Origin: Cudoniella acicularis
Lineage: Eukaryota; Ascomycota; Leotiomycetes; Helotiales; Helotiaceae
NCBI GenBank assembly: GCA_013054445.1
Contig: JAAMPI010000060.1
Span: 1-64,000, forward strand
Length of the DNA: 64,000 nt
Direction of reading: 5' to 3'
Positions within the stretch are counted from its first letter, which is position 1, and the number at the start of each line of letters is the position of its first letter. The position numbers and the translations under genes are program-made. The notes beneath the pieces were generated by a model. That model had not been told where the DNA came from. It worked only from the letters and a program-made list of their open reading frames with translations, and searched no databases. Of this stretch, positions 21,405 through 34,085 are shown one piece after another.

Positions 21405-22190
21405 AATGATGGTATGAATCTGATTTGTAAATGAGATGTCGAAGTTCAATCCCAAAGCCAATATTTAGCAGTTCAAAGCCCATTTGAAACTAGAAACATC
21501 GCCAGTCCATGGTGTACCCATCACGTGTTCTAGTCTCAGACATTTCAGGGTCCACTTCCGGGATCTGTCCCCGCCATCGGTGGACCTAAATACCCTAAAA
21601 ATCCATTTCTCGGGGGCTCCACCAGCACCACTCCAACAAAACAGGGTCACGGTCAACCCCGCACAGCCTGGACTTGCGGGGACGCAATATTCCACAGGCC
21701 AACTAATAGCCTCGGAATCCAATATCCTCTTGTCGCTTGACTTTCGAGTCGTCGTTCAACAATTTCATACGGGAGCTGACTCGAAAATCTCCACACTGGC
21801 AGCCACCAAAAACGCTGAGCTCCGAGCTTCCGAAGCCCCTCTCTCATGGGGTTCCCTTGAGTCCTTAACCCCATGGGGTTGGTAGTTGAGGGGTTTGATG
21901 CTGATTTCAGGAAGAAGCCGAATGGCTGGAGAACGATGCTGTGGCGTTCTCTTGCGCGTCTTCGTAATCACGATTTATTTCCACCTTTTTCCATACCCAT
22001 AGCATTCTGGATCAGTTTGCGGGAACTTTCCAAATGAGCGGTTTTGGCTTAAGAAGGCGCGCCTCCTCACGCCTTGATCTTGGACCCGAGTCCGTGCGGA
22101 CTTGGTTATTTTTTTGCCAAAAACGCTGTGCTATCCTCTCTTTCAGATCTTGTATTATTTGCATTTCTCACTTCATCACAGGGGGAAGTT
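21405..22190. promoter_or_regulatory. Divergent promoter region (SDR / MFS transporter)
   Basis: About 790 bases between two divergent starts. Frames within it (for example 21484-21885) lack domains and overlap on both strands. The arrangement allows co-regulation of the SDR and the transporter, but I see no specific site. Confidence 0.4.
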
Positions 22191-24126
22191 ATGTCTGATA
22201 AATCTGGAGACATGAGGGACGTCCAAGATGAACAGATTGAGCAATCAATGCATACTCAGCGAGATGCACACGTTGCAATTCATACGGAGACATATGATAT
22301 TGATGAAGATGCACTTGGAACGAACCTTCCCAAGCATTACTATAGAAGTGCCGGTTTCATTGGTACCGTTATTGTATGTTGAATCTCCTCCCCCATGACT
22401 TCCGCTCACAACCGTCAGGCACTTTGTCTTGGAAACATCAGCAATTACCTTGGATGGGTTATGCCATCAAACTCCTTGACATTAATCAACGAGAATCTTG
22501 GACCCTCACCAAACATCACATGGGTTGCCATTTCCTACACTTTGGGTCTCAGCATTGGGTTCCTGATCGTCGGTCGTCTTTCTGATATTTTTGGCCGTCG
22601 CTGGTTCTTCATTGGAGGAAATTCCTTTGCTCTGATTGGAGCAATCGTCTCAGGCACAGCTACGAGTGTGGAAGCTATCATTGGAGGAGAAGTACTTGGT
22701 GGTTTGGCGGGAGCGGTTCAGATTTCCTTTACGGTGGCTATTGCAGAGCTTGTTCCAAACAAACATCGACCATTGTGGATTTCTGGAATATTTTTCTCCT
22801 CCTTTGAAATAGCCTGTTTTGGGCCGGTGATTGCACAGAAGCTGGTCACGAATACTGCAGCAGGTTGGAGATGGTCATTTTACCTCGATATCATCGTCGC
22901 TGGATTGGCCGTCGTGTTGTTTTATTTTTTCTACCACCCTCCCAATTTCCAGCTTTTGCACAAGAATAGATCTCGGATGGAGCAATTGAAGAGAATGGAC
23001 TTTGTGGGACTTGTTCTGTTCATCGGTGGTTTGGCAGTCTTCCTCATCGGCTTGAATTGGGGAAGTGGCATTTATCCTTGGAAGTCTGCACAGGTTATTT
23101 CAACAATTGTTGTTGGGGCAGTTGCACTTGTCGCTTTCGTCCTTTACGGTCAGTCAATCACCCCACTCTCATCGTGATTCATTGCTAACTTTCACAGATA
23201 CGTATGTTCACCAAGGGGACCCTCTCATGCCAATCCACCTCTTCAAATCTCGAGGATATCTGGCAATGGTCATCACTGCAATGGTCGGATCCTGTGTTTA
23301 TTACAGTATGAACGTCCTCTGGCCACAACAAGTTGCTTACCTCTTCCCTGGATCAACAACTCACAATGGTTGGCTAGCATGCATTGTTGGTTCATCTTGT
23401 CTTCTCGGACAAATCGTTGGCGGTGGCCTCTGCAAATGGATCCCCAAGAGTCGTTATATCCTCATCATTAGCTGCTTGAGCTTGACAGTCTTCTCCGCAG
23501 CAATGGTGTCCCTCACACCTGGTGATGAAACGAAAGGTATTGCACTGATGTTCATGGCTTGCTTCTCTGTTGGTATTATTGAGACATGCTCTCTGTCTCT
23601 TGCACCCCTGGCATGCGCAAGTGAAGACTTAGGAGCAGCTCTTGGGGCACTAGGCAGCATTCGTTCTGCTGGTGCCAGTGTTGCAACTGCGATTTACTCG
23701 ACGATTCTCTCTAACAAACTTGGGAAATTCGTCCCAGAATATGTAACTCCGGCTGCTCTGTCTGCAGGACTGCCAGAATCTTCCTTGGCGGATCTGTATA
23801 CCAATCTTACGGCTGGCACACTTGCCAAAACTCCGGGGATCAACGCTCAGATCATCGCTGCTGTTTCAGCTGCGGATTCGAGTGCGGCTGCTCAAGCTTT
23901 CAAATATGTTTGGTATGCTGTGATCGCGTTTGCGGTGCTGGCACTTGTAGCAGCTTGCTTAACGATCAATTATGGGGAGTATTTGACGGATGAAGTGGCA
24001 AGGAAGATGCATGGAGCGACGGTTGGTGATAAGGAAGGAGATAATGTGGTGAATGAGAAAGTTGCAGACTTTGAGAGCAAAGAAGGAAGTGTTGATGGGA
24101 GACAGGAGATACCCGAGGTGAAATGA
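22191..24126 (+). CDS. MFS transporter, TRI12-like DHA efflux pump, 3 exons
   Basis: Exons 22191-22373, 22419-23148 and 23198-24126 give 613 residues with about 14 hydrophobic segments. ALCLGNISNYLGWVMPSNSL and GRLSDIFGRRWFFIGG (the MFS signature between helices 2 and 3) place it with fungal TRI12-type transporters, named after the trichothecene pump of Fusarium. The N-terminal 60 residues and the C-terminal tail (DKEGDNVVNEKVADFESKEG) are hydrophilic and cytosolic. It probably exports a small molecule across the plasma membrane. It is paired divergently with the SDR; no biosynthetic core gene is next to it. Confidence 0.9.
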
Positions 24127-24507
24127 AACCAATATGAAATGGAGTAAATGAAGGATAAGTTCGGTTTTCAGAATTCGAGTCTAAAGATTGGGAGCGCTGA
24201 AAATGGCTCGGCGAGCAAAGAGATATTAAGATGTAGGTGTAAAGCAAGAAACTATATATCAGAGAGCAGGCCAAGCCTTGGGACGCGGAAAGCAAATAGA
24301 TCGTCATTAGGGGTCTAGAATAGAAAAGCAAGAATTCCACAGCTACCTTTTCCCAAGGAATGTCGTTCCGAACATCCCCAAACTAGTCAAGTTTTTAGAC
24401 TTAAGCCTTCGACCAAAACACCATGCCATGTGCACTTCCAAGATCTCCTCCCGAACATCCCCTCAGCCCCTAAATCCCCAGATTCCGAACCCCTGCAACC
24501 CCGCTTG
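24127..24507. other. Convergent spacer
   Basis: About 380 bases holding the 3' UTRs of the MFS transporter and the RNase H-domain gene. Nothing else is recognised. Confidence 0.5.
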
Positions 24508-25562
24508 CTATGCAATGCTTCCCTTGGCAAGCGTATCGGCCTCTTTATTTTCCTCCCTTGCCACTAGATAATAAGCGACTTGAACTCCAACCATGCTGAG
24601 CTTCTCGACTTCGCTTTTCAATCGCAAGAATGCCTCAGAATTTTCTACAGCCTTTCCAGATTTGTTGACGAGAACACCTTCTTTGTTTTCCTTCCAATTC
24701 GAGAAGTGTCGGCACATGCCTTCGACAATGTAACCTTGGGTTTCGAGGAGTTAGCATCATGGAATTATGAGGTTCAAAGGTAAAGGTGGCCTGGAAGATG
24801 CATACTGGAATCAGTCACAACGATAAGTCTTAGATGCATAACATCAGACACTGCGCGAGGGTCATGGCTACCCTTAGCCTCCTTGACCATAATTCGACGA
24901 GCAGGTAGGATCTTGGACCGAACTGTCTCCAGGGCTCGGGCCACAGCTGCAAGTTCGGCTTTCTGGTTGGTGACAGTCCCTGAACCTGTGAGGAGCTCTC
25001 CAAAATTGAACTTTGAACCGGGACCGAAGAAAACGCCTAAGCCACCACGCGCATTTGGAGTTCCATTACCAGAGCAAGCGCCATCGGTGAAGACAAGTAG
25101 TGTTCGACTTGTGCCGGCGTAGATATGAGACAAGGTATGGTGGGATGGATGGCTTTTGGCTGTTGCTTCGCCTTTCTCTCCAACTAGCCACGTGAGTTGA
25201 CAAGTTAAACAGTAGTAAGTGAGGATACTTGAAAGCGGCAGTGGCTCTGAAAGGTTCTCGTTATCTTTGGTGATTTTGTAGGTATTTTGTGGGCCCAGAA
25301 TTTGTTCATCCCATTGCGGGATGAACCGTGCTGTGCTGCCTCCTAAGACGAACACGCGGTCATCCTCTTCATCCCCCTCGTCACCGTCACCGTCTTCGTC
25401 CTCTTCTTCGTCATCAATTTCGTAGGGCTCATCTTCGTCGGATTCACCATACGTGAAGTCCACACAGCAGATGCCGCATCGACGCAGGTGATGATCGAAG
25501 CAGACAGTCTTGCCATTGGACAGGTAGGCGATCAGCTGATTGGGCGGTTTTGGCAGAGACAT
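24508..25562 (-). CDS. RNase H-domain protein with acidic N-terminal region, 2 exons
   Basis: Exons 24806-25562 and 24508-24734 encode 327 residues. The N-terminal 110 residues include a cysteine cluster (RRCGICCVDF) and a long Asp/Glu tract (about residues 39-68). The RNase HI fold follows: VFTDGAC (first Asp), QKAELAAVARALE (Glu), VVTDSSYIVEG (Asp, assembled across the intron) and NKEADTLAKG (final Asp). All four catalytic acids are present, so it should cleave RNA in RNA-DNA hybrids. Such proteins are common single-copy fungal genes; it is not obviously part of a retroelement because introns and flanks look genic. Confidence 0.87.
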
Positions 25563-26985
25563 TTTGCGACAAGGATGACCTGATATATCAGAATGCGGAT
25601 CACTAGAGATTCAGAAAGGAATGATTGTAGAGAAGTTGAGGAGCATTTGGGAGGAAAGATGTTGCAAGAAACGAAATGATTCTGTTTACAAAAAACGAAA
25701 AATCAAGCTAAACCAAAACCTGAGGCGTTGCCGCTGAATTTGGGCAGCTGCAGCCTCGGCGTGACTAGCAGTATGAGAGATACGCTGAGCAAGGCACCAT
25801 AAAGCACTTCGCATGGAGACAAGAGATAGCACAAACATTTGTTCGCATTTCATTTTTTTCCTTGATGGTGTTTACGAGTCGACGACAAAAACCGGTCAGA
25901 TTTAGGTTTGATGTGCTCGGTGGGATCTGGTAAGTGTGGGGTTAGTTTCAAGGCACTTAAGCCTGGGGGCGGGATAAAATTAGTGCTCGAGGAGAAACTT
26001 TCAGGGGATCCACTATTGAACAGGGAACTATTAACACGACTTTCCAAAAAATAGTAAACCGAGTTAACTTTGATATCTCGAGCAATAATTGTTAGAAGGA
26101 ATTTACTGAAATTTAAAGAGATTGCTAACTGACTGGAATTTCCATAAATTAAATGAGCGATGCTGTTATCGTACACACAAGTTCGTGTGGATTGAAGCGG
26201 CCGCAGGGGTCTCCGCAGCACTTCATTTTATACAGAGAACTATGGAAGAAAATCACACTTCTTTAGCTCAAAAATGATACATGACGTCCTTAAAAGAATA
26301 TTTTGATGTCCTCCAACCCAAAATGCCCTTTGTTGTGGTGAACTTTGAAGTGATAGGAGGAACTCGTAACCCGACTTGCGCCGCGCAATTATTTTAAACC
26401 TAGAGAAATTCATCAACAGATTGTGCTTCACAGTCGCAGCCGATTCTACGATTCGAAGAGCCAGTGAAGCTGCCAATCTTTACTTCAAGTCTACCAGCAT
26501 CCTGGAAAATCTCTGCGACAAGGAACAGATTTTGGAACTCTTTTAGTGTTTGATGTATGTGCCGACGCCGTACATGTGCAGTGCATGATTGCACTTCACG
26601 AGATTTTCTTGGTTTGGGATGGCTTCATGCCGATTCATGGTGCCGAAATTTAAGATTGTGACATGATATTCGGCCAAAAAGCGTGATATTTGATATCATT
26701 GAGTTTTAAAATCTCGAGATAATCCGAACTCCGAGAGCACCAAGAAACATTACATTTAATGTGCAAATCAGTTCCATATCGAGTTTCGCCACTAGGGGAA
26801 CGCTGCGAAGAGTATCGTAGACGTCATTATCCAAACACAATGAAACATACCATGCCATACCTTGGTTTAGCTATTCCCAGACTCCTATTACCTGCTGTAA
26901 GTTTTGGTGTTTTCTCCACCTGAACGCCCGCGCCAGACAAAAAAGCCCAATGGTAAAATCCCGTCTTGATTTCCCAGCCTTATCC
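25563..26985. other. Intergenic region
   Basis: About 1.4 kb with no supported gene. Frames at 25850-26221 and 26240-26594 on the minus strand lack domains and start in AT-rich sequence; a NotI-like GCGGCCGC at about 26200 is probably chance. Confidence 0.4.
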
Positions 26986-28251
26986 TCAATGTCTGTTCGA
27001 AAAGTTTGACCATGAAGACACCTTTTTTCCATCTTCAACCGCAGCAGCCGCCGGTGTCTGCACATCATCCAGAGGCATATAATTTCCATCTTCACCAAAA
27101 TCACCATCCATCCTAGTCGAACTACTGTCATAAATGCGACTCGTACGTCCACCCGACCGACCGCCTTTCATCATTACGCTCTCATTTGTGGGGTTTTTGA
27201 TTGTGTAGCCTGTAATCGCTGGTCCTGATTTGCGGCTGTTAAGGCAGTTGCTAAATAGTTTGTAGAGAACAGGTATAGATGCGGCGGTTATGGTGACATT
27301 CTGTTCGAGAAACGACCAAATGGTGATATCGATGGTTTCAAATAAGATGTCGGAACCAGGCTGGAGGTCTACAAGTTGGGTGCATCGGACTATGCCAAAC
27401 GCAGCCGCTCTGTGGTTCATTAGAATATGTTGAATTAAAATTGAGCTTGGAAGGAACGTACATGAGACCGAGGGAGAGGACAAAACCAATTGCGAATTTT
27501 TTCCTCATGTTCAAATTCAAATCCCAAAGGAAGGTCAACGGAAAAGTGGCAAAGGTGACATCAGCGAGAATAAATATAACTGTTTTTTGTTTGTCAATTA
27601 ATTCAAGTAATCTTACATTAATAGAAGGGGATTGGGAGGAACATACTGGACGTGAATATTCCGAATATAAAACTGATTTTTGGATCCAGGCATTTTCCCA
27701 CCCCAGTCCAAAGAGCTGAAGCAGGTCGGCATTGAGTGAAGACATAAATGCAATTACTGATAACGAGGGCGAAGACTAGGCACCCAACGCTGACTAGAAT
27801 CCGGGCGTATCTCTTTTCCTGATTGATGTGCAGCATGAAAAAGCATATTGATAGTTTGGCGCTCACATTGGACATGAGAGAAAATGGGATAGCAAGGTAG
27901 TTCCATTTTGTCGCCGTTGTTGCTTCAGTGTCTGACAAGTAGAAACCATGGTGACCATAGCCATGTTGAACAGCCAAGGTATCGCAAGCTGCAGCACCTA
28001 TGGCGTTGATCTACACTGACATGTTAGATCCTTTTGGTTTGAAGAATAAACTGGTCTACACGCACAATGCTAAAAACGATCAAGTAATCGTCCCAACCGC
28101 GATATTTGATGATGGCAGACCGAACATACAATCTCGCGACGATGACTAAAAGGGCCACGCTGGTTGTCGCCCACTGAAGCGCAAGTATGAAGGGGCCGCG
28201 GTCGACATTTCCACCAGCGGGCTCAGCCAAGGATTGGCGTCGATGCGGCAT
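26986..28251 (-). CDS. Fungal rhodopsin-domain (PTH11-like) seven-helix membrane protein, 4 exons
   Basis: Exons 28066-28251, 27647-28010, 27462-27579 and 26986-27409 sum to 1,092 nt, 363 residues. Helix 1 is FILALQWATTSVALLVIVARLYVR followed by YRGWDDYLI, the hallmark of the fungal rhodopsin domain. FTQCRPASALWTGVGKCLDPK is its conserved extracellular loop cysteine region, and FEDT-equivalent FETIDITIWSFLEQNVTITAASIP the seventh-helix signature. The C-terminal 90 residues are cytosolic and Ser/Gly-rich. No CFEM domain precedes it. Relatives are putative G-protein-coupled-receptor-like sensors; the ligand is unknown. Confidence 0.85.
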
Positions 28252-28994
28252 CTTGAGGTTCGGAAAGTGGAGTATAGTGGGCTATGGGACGTTGCAATGG
28301 AAGAACGGGACCATGATTCCGACGAGGGCCGGGACGCGACGAAACCTTATAAAGGGGATCACTGCTACGACAGTGTGAGGTCGCCTGCGGTCGCCAGGGA
28401 CCTCTAGGACCTCCAGGGATTGTTCGCATTGTGAAAATGATTTTGAGCGTTACAGTATCGTGGCGTTGAAGCCACAATCAAGCATTTATGCAACCATGCG
28501 GCTTCTTTCAATATTCCTCGACTGCAAGAGCTTAAATCCGGGATGAAAACTTCATTTTCTTTGTAATCCGTCCAAAGCTTCCCGCACGTTGAACCCGGGT
28601 TTCATTTGAAGCTTCCGGTTTTCCCGCTGATGATGTGGAGGAAGCGAATCTGGGTGTTTTGCGGCACGGCACGATCCTGAGACATCCTCTGGATATTGAT
28701 TGGCATTATGGTATGCGGAGCGTGCTGAAATTACGCTGCGGCGAGGTAAGGCGCGATGGGAGACATCCTATACGCTGAAGAATTTTAAATCATGCCTCGA
28801 AACATGGATATTGGTTTGTTTACGAGTCCCCAGAGTTTGAGGTTTTTCTGGGGAAGCCTCCCTCCTGTTCACCCTAGTCTTTGAGAAGACTTAAACTTTC
28901 CTAGAACGAATATTGATAAAGAATTCCCACTGTGTACGGCGAAAGCCTCAAAGTCGAGGTCTGAATCATTCCAGTTGCGTCTGTCAGCCACCCT
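28252..28994. other. Intergenic region
   Basis: About 740 bases upstream of the rhodopsin-domain gene and downstream of the O-methyltransferase relic. No coding sequence, RNA gene or repeat recognised. Confidence 0.4.
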
Positions 28995-30239
28995 TCATTG
29001 TAACACCAACTCAAAGATACTGTCCGTTCCCACGGCAGGCCATATCTTCGCAACTTCGAGACCAACCGACTCGAAGATTTCTCTCCACATTCTTTCCTTC
29101 CTTCCACTTCCACCATACTTCATCATCTGGATGTCCATCAAGGACCCAAAAGCCGATGTATTCATGTCTGGAAGTATCACCTCAGCGATCAGAATCCTTG
29201 ATTTTCCTTTCACAAGTGCCGGAATAGTGTTGAGCAAGATCTGGCGACAGGCATGGAAAGGCCAATCGTGAAGGACGTGACGGAGAAGATAGGCTCGAGC
29301 ACCTTTGACGGGTTGTTCCGTAGTGAAAAAATTATAAGGTATAATTTCGGTCTTCTTGAGTGGAGCATGGTTTTCCACCGTTTTTGCTAAGTCTTCCAAG
29401 ACCATTTTGCCTGTGAGTGTAGGTATTTGCGTTTAAATATCGTAAAGTGCGTGCCCGTAACCGCCTCCGACATCAACGAGGACGACCTCGTCTGGTGATG
29501 AGAGGCTTTCTCCAAGACTCCCGAATGGATAAAAATCTGCAAGTACTTTTCCTGTTCGTGCTCGTTCTGCTGGAATAATTTTTGACCTCTTTTCATTGAA
29601 CGTGTTTAAAGCATATGGTTGTGTCTGCATCCACTCGAAAAATTCCAGGTTTGTGTTGTTTGTGTACTGAAAAAGCGACTGGGCTGATGGATCATCACCC
29701 GGGTTCCGAAAAGAGTGCTTTGAAAAGTATTCAAGGAGTTTTGAGACGCTATTGACGGAACTTGCCGCCAAGGGAAGGGCGCTGAGCTGAGTTGAGGGTT
29801 GGGAAAGCTTTGATGAAAACCGACTATGCTCGTATGTTTCCTCTTCTACTTCCGTAAAGACTCCGTACAGCGTCAAGGCTCTCATAATTCGGACTGGCAA
29901 AAAAATTAGAAAGTTACATATATTGCATCAAGGCTTTGCTCACCTAAAAGTTTGGGATCGGCATTGGCCAAGGATGCCAACTCATTTACATTCATTCGAA
30001 CTTTAGGCCATTGCGTGAGAGTTCCACACTTCCAAACAGTGTAAAGACAAGCATGTGCATTCGGTTGTAACAAAATCGCCATACTTCATCATCGATGTCT
30101 TCGAGAGCAGCTGCCAAGGCTTTCGCGGCACTTAATAATTACGTTGACTGGTGGATGATTTCTGGGTCTCTGGGGAGAAGGAAGGCGCTGCTGAATTGAT
30201 CTTCGCGACGAGGGTGGTGATTTCATCTGAAAAGGCCAT
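28995..30239 (-). pseudogene. Fungal O-methyltransferase pseudogene
   Basis: Conserved pieces of a SAM-dependent O-methyltransferase appear in order on the minus strand: an N-terminal helical region beginning at 30239, a dimerisation-domain stretch with LTQWPKVRMNVNELASLANADPKLL, then RIMRALTLYGVFTEV. Next come the SAM motif VDVGGGYGHAL, then RAYLLRHVLHDWPFHACRQIL with the catalytic-His region, and ending in the normal C-terminus at 28995. The frame changes at least twice in the first exon (near 30139 and 30080), and a TAA at about 29433 follows VDVGGGYGHALYDI. With three independent breaks a single sequencing error is unlikely. The gene lies alone, with no intact biosynthetic partner nearby. 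Confidence 0.8.
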
Positions 30240-31149
30240 AGTTCAGAAGATAAAGCTGTTTGGTTGAGCTATTCGCTTTCGGATTTCTCACAATTGTACA
30301 AATATATCAAAAAGCTTCAAACTTTCAGAGATGGGTGATTCTTAAAAGTTTCTGAGGGGCAATTTTATATAATTTTATGGAGATACGGAAGTATAGTATC
30401 ATGCAAGAGGCAACTGCCGTTCCTTGAGAGAGCTACCGTCAGCTCATTAAGATCATCGCTATCCTACGAAATATTCCATAATAAATATATTCTGAAAACC
30501 CTCTAAAATCTCATCAAGAGTGCGCTTCCGACATGAATATCCGATGTCTGTTCTGTCAGACGATGACCCGGTGATTGGGACGTTAATATTGCAGAGATGT
30601 TACACAACTTTCTGCAGTGCGACATCATAATCTCGCTAACCAGAGCGATTCGTTATCAGATGTATTATCGGTGACAGAGATAGCGAAGTGGGGATTGCAG
30701 ACGATTGGGTGATCTGTGAAAACGTGTTTATATCCCGAGTCCCGACTTTGACATGCATATGAATTTCGGCTGTGGCAGAGGGGTCTGGAGAGCGGGGTAA
30801 ACTCTTATATTGCTATTCTAGGAATGGTAGCTCTTAATTTTAGCCAAACAACAAATCAAACAGATATTCGGACGTTTCAATCACTCAGGGGTGATGGCGG
30901 ATTAATTTATAACAGCTGCTTTAAGCTGCCGCGAATTTTATAAAGATCACTTCCCGCATTAAAAGGGACTCGCTTAGGATAGGGACATATGAACAACCCG
31001 CAACTAATTCTACACGATGGGCGAAAACTAAAATCACAATGATAGGATCATTTTCGAAAGATGTAACTTTAGAGTTTCGACACGCGTTGCCAGCAGTATT
31101 CCCCTTCCATTAAATTTTAGATAAGAGTTTTTCCCCCCCTCCGCACACC
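30240..31149. other. Intergenic region, no gene seen
   Basis: About 900 bases, fairly AT-rich, without an open frame above 60 codons. It could include decayed flank of the methyltransferase relic. Nothing is recognised. Confidence 0.4.
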
Positions 31150-31189
31150 TCACAATGCGAAGAGCAAAGGCGGGTTTGGGATTAGGAAA

Positions 31190-31521
31190 AATAGAAGGAT
31201 TATATTTGTTAGAATGGAACGCAATTGGCTAGATATAATATCGTCCTTGTCCCCGAACATATCGTAGAAGAGTTTGTTACCGCTTCGTATTTCGGCAAGA
31301 CTACAAGCAAGAGCCCACATATCTGTTGGGACCCCAGCTAGTTCAGAAAACAAGATCTCTGGCGAGCTATAGGCTGGTGCGATGCCTAGGCGCTGTGGGG
31401 GTGCGGAAATGTCATATGACTCGCCGAAGTCAACAATACATTTATGAGTTGCAACGCAAAGCCAGAAGCCTCTTTCCTCAACATAACTTTTTCCTTCCCT
31501 AGCCTTTGCATATTTTTTCAA
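31190..31521 (-). pseudogene. Protein-kinase C-lobe fragment (SRPK-like)
   Basis: A minus-strand frame reads CIVDFGESYDISAPPQRLGIAPAYSSPEILFSELAGVPTDMWALACSLAEIRSGNKLFY. It contains the kinase DFG motif, an SPE in the place of the APE motif, and the conserved DxWxLxC helix-F motif (here DMWALAC). The spacing resembles SRPK-type kinases. The N-lobe and catalytic loop are absent upstream, and the frame decays into hydrophobic sequence downstream (LTNIILLFFLIPN). It is therefore a gene fragment of about 100 residues. Confidence 0.7.
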
Positions 31522-32354
31522 CTACCTTCGAATGCGCTTCTAAATTTCTTGATCTAGATTTATTGGATTCTCCCCCTCCCCACCAAAACACCTGGCAAGA
31601 CTGAGGCTTGTAATAATATCGCCCGGCAAGCCGGACGAGTGATGGGAGTCACCCATGTATGGATGCGGTATGTGTGAACTGTTTGTTTTAATTTCGAATC
31701 AGGGTCTAACTTTGCTCAAAAGACAAGTAGATCACGCTACAAGAGAATGGATCAATGGCGAATTTGTTTACAAAGCCCATAGCATGCACACTACTGTGGA
31801 CATGACCTTTTGTAAGGGCCAAGTTAACCTGGCCTGAGGAGAGCTAGGACACCAAACACCCAAATGACTGATGGGGAATGAGCGGAAAACTCCAGTGAAT
31901 GGACCGGTTATAGATCTGCATCAGTGTTGAACTAAGGATATAAGTAAGGTGAATATTGTAGGGGCGGTCCTTGGCGTCAGTGGTGGATTGTTTTTTCTTT
32001 TTTTTCTTTGAGGGATACGTGAGAGTTTTAAGCAAAGTGTTGAACTATACATTAAAACAATACTAAGTGATATTTCCACTCGATGAAGACAGGTTTGAGA
32101 AAAACAAACAGCTATTCTGGCAATCTCTATCAATTGAACTTTTTATGATATAAGCATTGCTTTCAGACTCGGCATAATCGACCATCCTGACCGATAGCCA
32201 GCCTTCTCTAGGGGGCGACAGCCTGGTCAGACAGAGGTTAAAGAAGTCATAAATCAGTTAAGATCCTTCAGCCAATCCAAATTCAATCCAGCTCAACTTA
32301 TAACCTTCCGCTTTAATAAACGTCCTATGAAGCCACAAACAACCGAAGCGCATC
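31522..32354. other. Intergenic region, no gene seen
   Basis: About 830 bases between the kinase fragment and the PD-(D/E)XK-like gene. Short frames on both strands only; nothing recognisable. Confidence 0.4.
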
Positions 32355-34085
32355 CTAAGTTGTTACATCCGAAGATTCCGAGGGGTGCCATAAACAATTC
32401 TTCGTCAGCCACAGCATGTACTCGTCCCGACTATACCGTATAAGTTCCCGGAGTCCGGTGAGGATACAATATGTACCCAGTAGCGTTTGCGTTGTGCCGA
32501 GTTCAAAGGGACCGTAGATAATCTGGAGAGAAATGTAAGCTACTAAACATAAAACTACATAGATTTAAATGTAAATGGATTTCTTAAAAAAGGGGAATAG
32601 CTTACCATCTCCCCTTCCTCAAGTGCGCAACACCAGTACATTTTCCATTCGAACCCTTGGATTTTCACACACGGCATAGGTATAAAAACCCTTGGCGGGT
32701 TACCTTCCTTGCGCGGTGCCAAAAGATTCTCGAGTCTGTTCTTGAAGCCTGCCATCCAAATACCCAATTGAGCTTCTGCACTCACGCCATTTGATTCATT
32801 TGTCTTTGTCTCAATCGGAAGAAGCTGCGGAAGCCACCGGATATATTCTGCATAGACGGGGGTTTGATTGACGCAGAGATCTTCCGGTGCCATCATGCGG
32901 GCCTCGAGGGAGCTACGAAGGGAATTTCGTTGTTTGTCGCTCTGTGAGAGGAAAATACCGTAATCAACTTGTTTGGCTTGGAGAGGAACATCGTACATGC
33001 CAAGAGGGAGGAATTGAGCAGCGACAGGAATTGTGGTTCTATAGGGAATATTAGCGAGGTGCTATGTATAATAGATTTGAGTCGTTAGAAGGTGTGAGAA
33101 GACATACATATCCTCAACCTGGACCATCTGTTCAGCAGTTTTGTTCTCTAACTTGACTGCGTAGTCTAGTAGAAGTTTATAGACCTCCCCACCCCAAGAA
33201 GGTTCTGGCTTGGCTAGACGACTACACTCCCATGAATTATTTCGAATCTTAGTCAACTTCCTCAACGTTTGAGACTCCTGGTTTGTAGAAGGGAGAGGGT
33301 TATAGTCAAACTCGTCATCTGTTTCGTACATCTGATCGGGTTCAAGAGTTCGAATCTGATCCTGTAAAGGAAAATAAAAAGGTTAGCAAGGACCTCAATA
33401 ACCAATGGCTGTAGATAACTTCCCTGCTTACCTTTAAACATCGCGGGAGCACATGTTTCCGTTTTACCACGCGCTGAAAACGCTTCAAGATCCCTACAAC
33501 TTCTGGCGACGCCGTCCCCGGGTGGTACCTAATAGTCGGTCGCGCAGCACTGAGATCCACTACTTTTTTGACCGGACTACGTGATCGTCCTCCTTTCGCA
33601 AACGACGCACGACTGCGACTGACACTCGTAGATTGTGTAGATACGACTGTTGCTGTTTCCGATCGCGTATCGATTTCGAGGTTCACCGTCGAAGAAAGGC
33701 CTCCTATCGACTCCGCAGAAGGCGGGTCAAGATGGGGCTGTTGTGCGAGTTGGGGGACAATGCTGAAAGGCTCTGTAGATGGCTTTCGAGCTTCGGAATA
33801 GTTGAGTGTTTCTTTCTTCGAGGTTGATTTCGTATTTGTGCGACGGCTTCTACGTGGTTCAAGCTCGTCGGTCAGAGCAGATTTAGCAGGATATGACATT
33901 TTACAACGGTATCTAACTGGTAGTGACCGTGCACCAGCTTTTCTGTTCCTGTAATAAATTCCAGAAGAGTCACAGTCGAACTGAGGGTCGTCAATGAAGG
34001 CATTTGGAGTTGCGGGGAAGAGTGGTGGTTGGGCGATGTGGGCTTCAGAGTTGCATGTTTGCAACCAATCAAGGATCGCATCCAT
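32355..34085 (-). CDS. PD-(D/E)XK nuclease-like domain protein, fungal accessory family, 4 exons
   Basis: Exons 33432-34085, 33108-33361, 32606-33038 and 32355-32522 sum to 1,509 nt, 502 residues. It opens MDAILDWLQTCNSEAH, then has a 150-residue basic, Ser-rich disordered region (RRSRRTNTKSTSKKE, SRSRASFAKGGRSRSPVKK). The C-terminal half carries SWGGEVYKLLLDYAV, ITTIPVAAQFLPLG, KQVDYGIFL and LGIWMAGFKNRLENL, the pattern of the fungal PD-(D/E)XK nuclease-like domain (Pfam PF20516), in which the Glu, Asp and core Gly/Lys residues are variably kept. Such genes are expanded in leotiomycetes and other ascomycetes and are of unknown role. All exon phases match, so it looks intact. Confidence 0.75.

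Noticed and set aside
24508..25562. RNase H domain as part of a LINE or LTR retroelement
   Set aside because: No reverse transcriptase or integrase sequence is nearby, the gene has an in-frame intron, and all catalytic residues are intact in a normal genic setting.
26195..26210. GCGGCCGC as another copy of the cluster palindrome
   Set aside because: It lacks the flanking T and A of TCGGCCGA and lies in a gene-poor stretch far from the cluster.
31655..31837. 60-codon plus-strand frame
   Set aside because: Short, without homology signals or promoter features, in a spacer next to a kinase fragment.
33336..33366. tRNA T-arm-like GGTTCAAGAGTTCGAATC
   Set aside because: It lies in coding sequence of the PD-(D/E)XK-like gene at an exon border, with no acceptor stem or D-arm around it.
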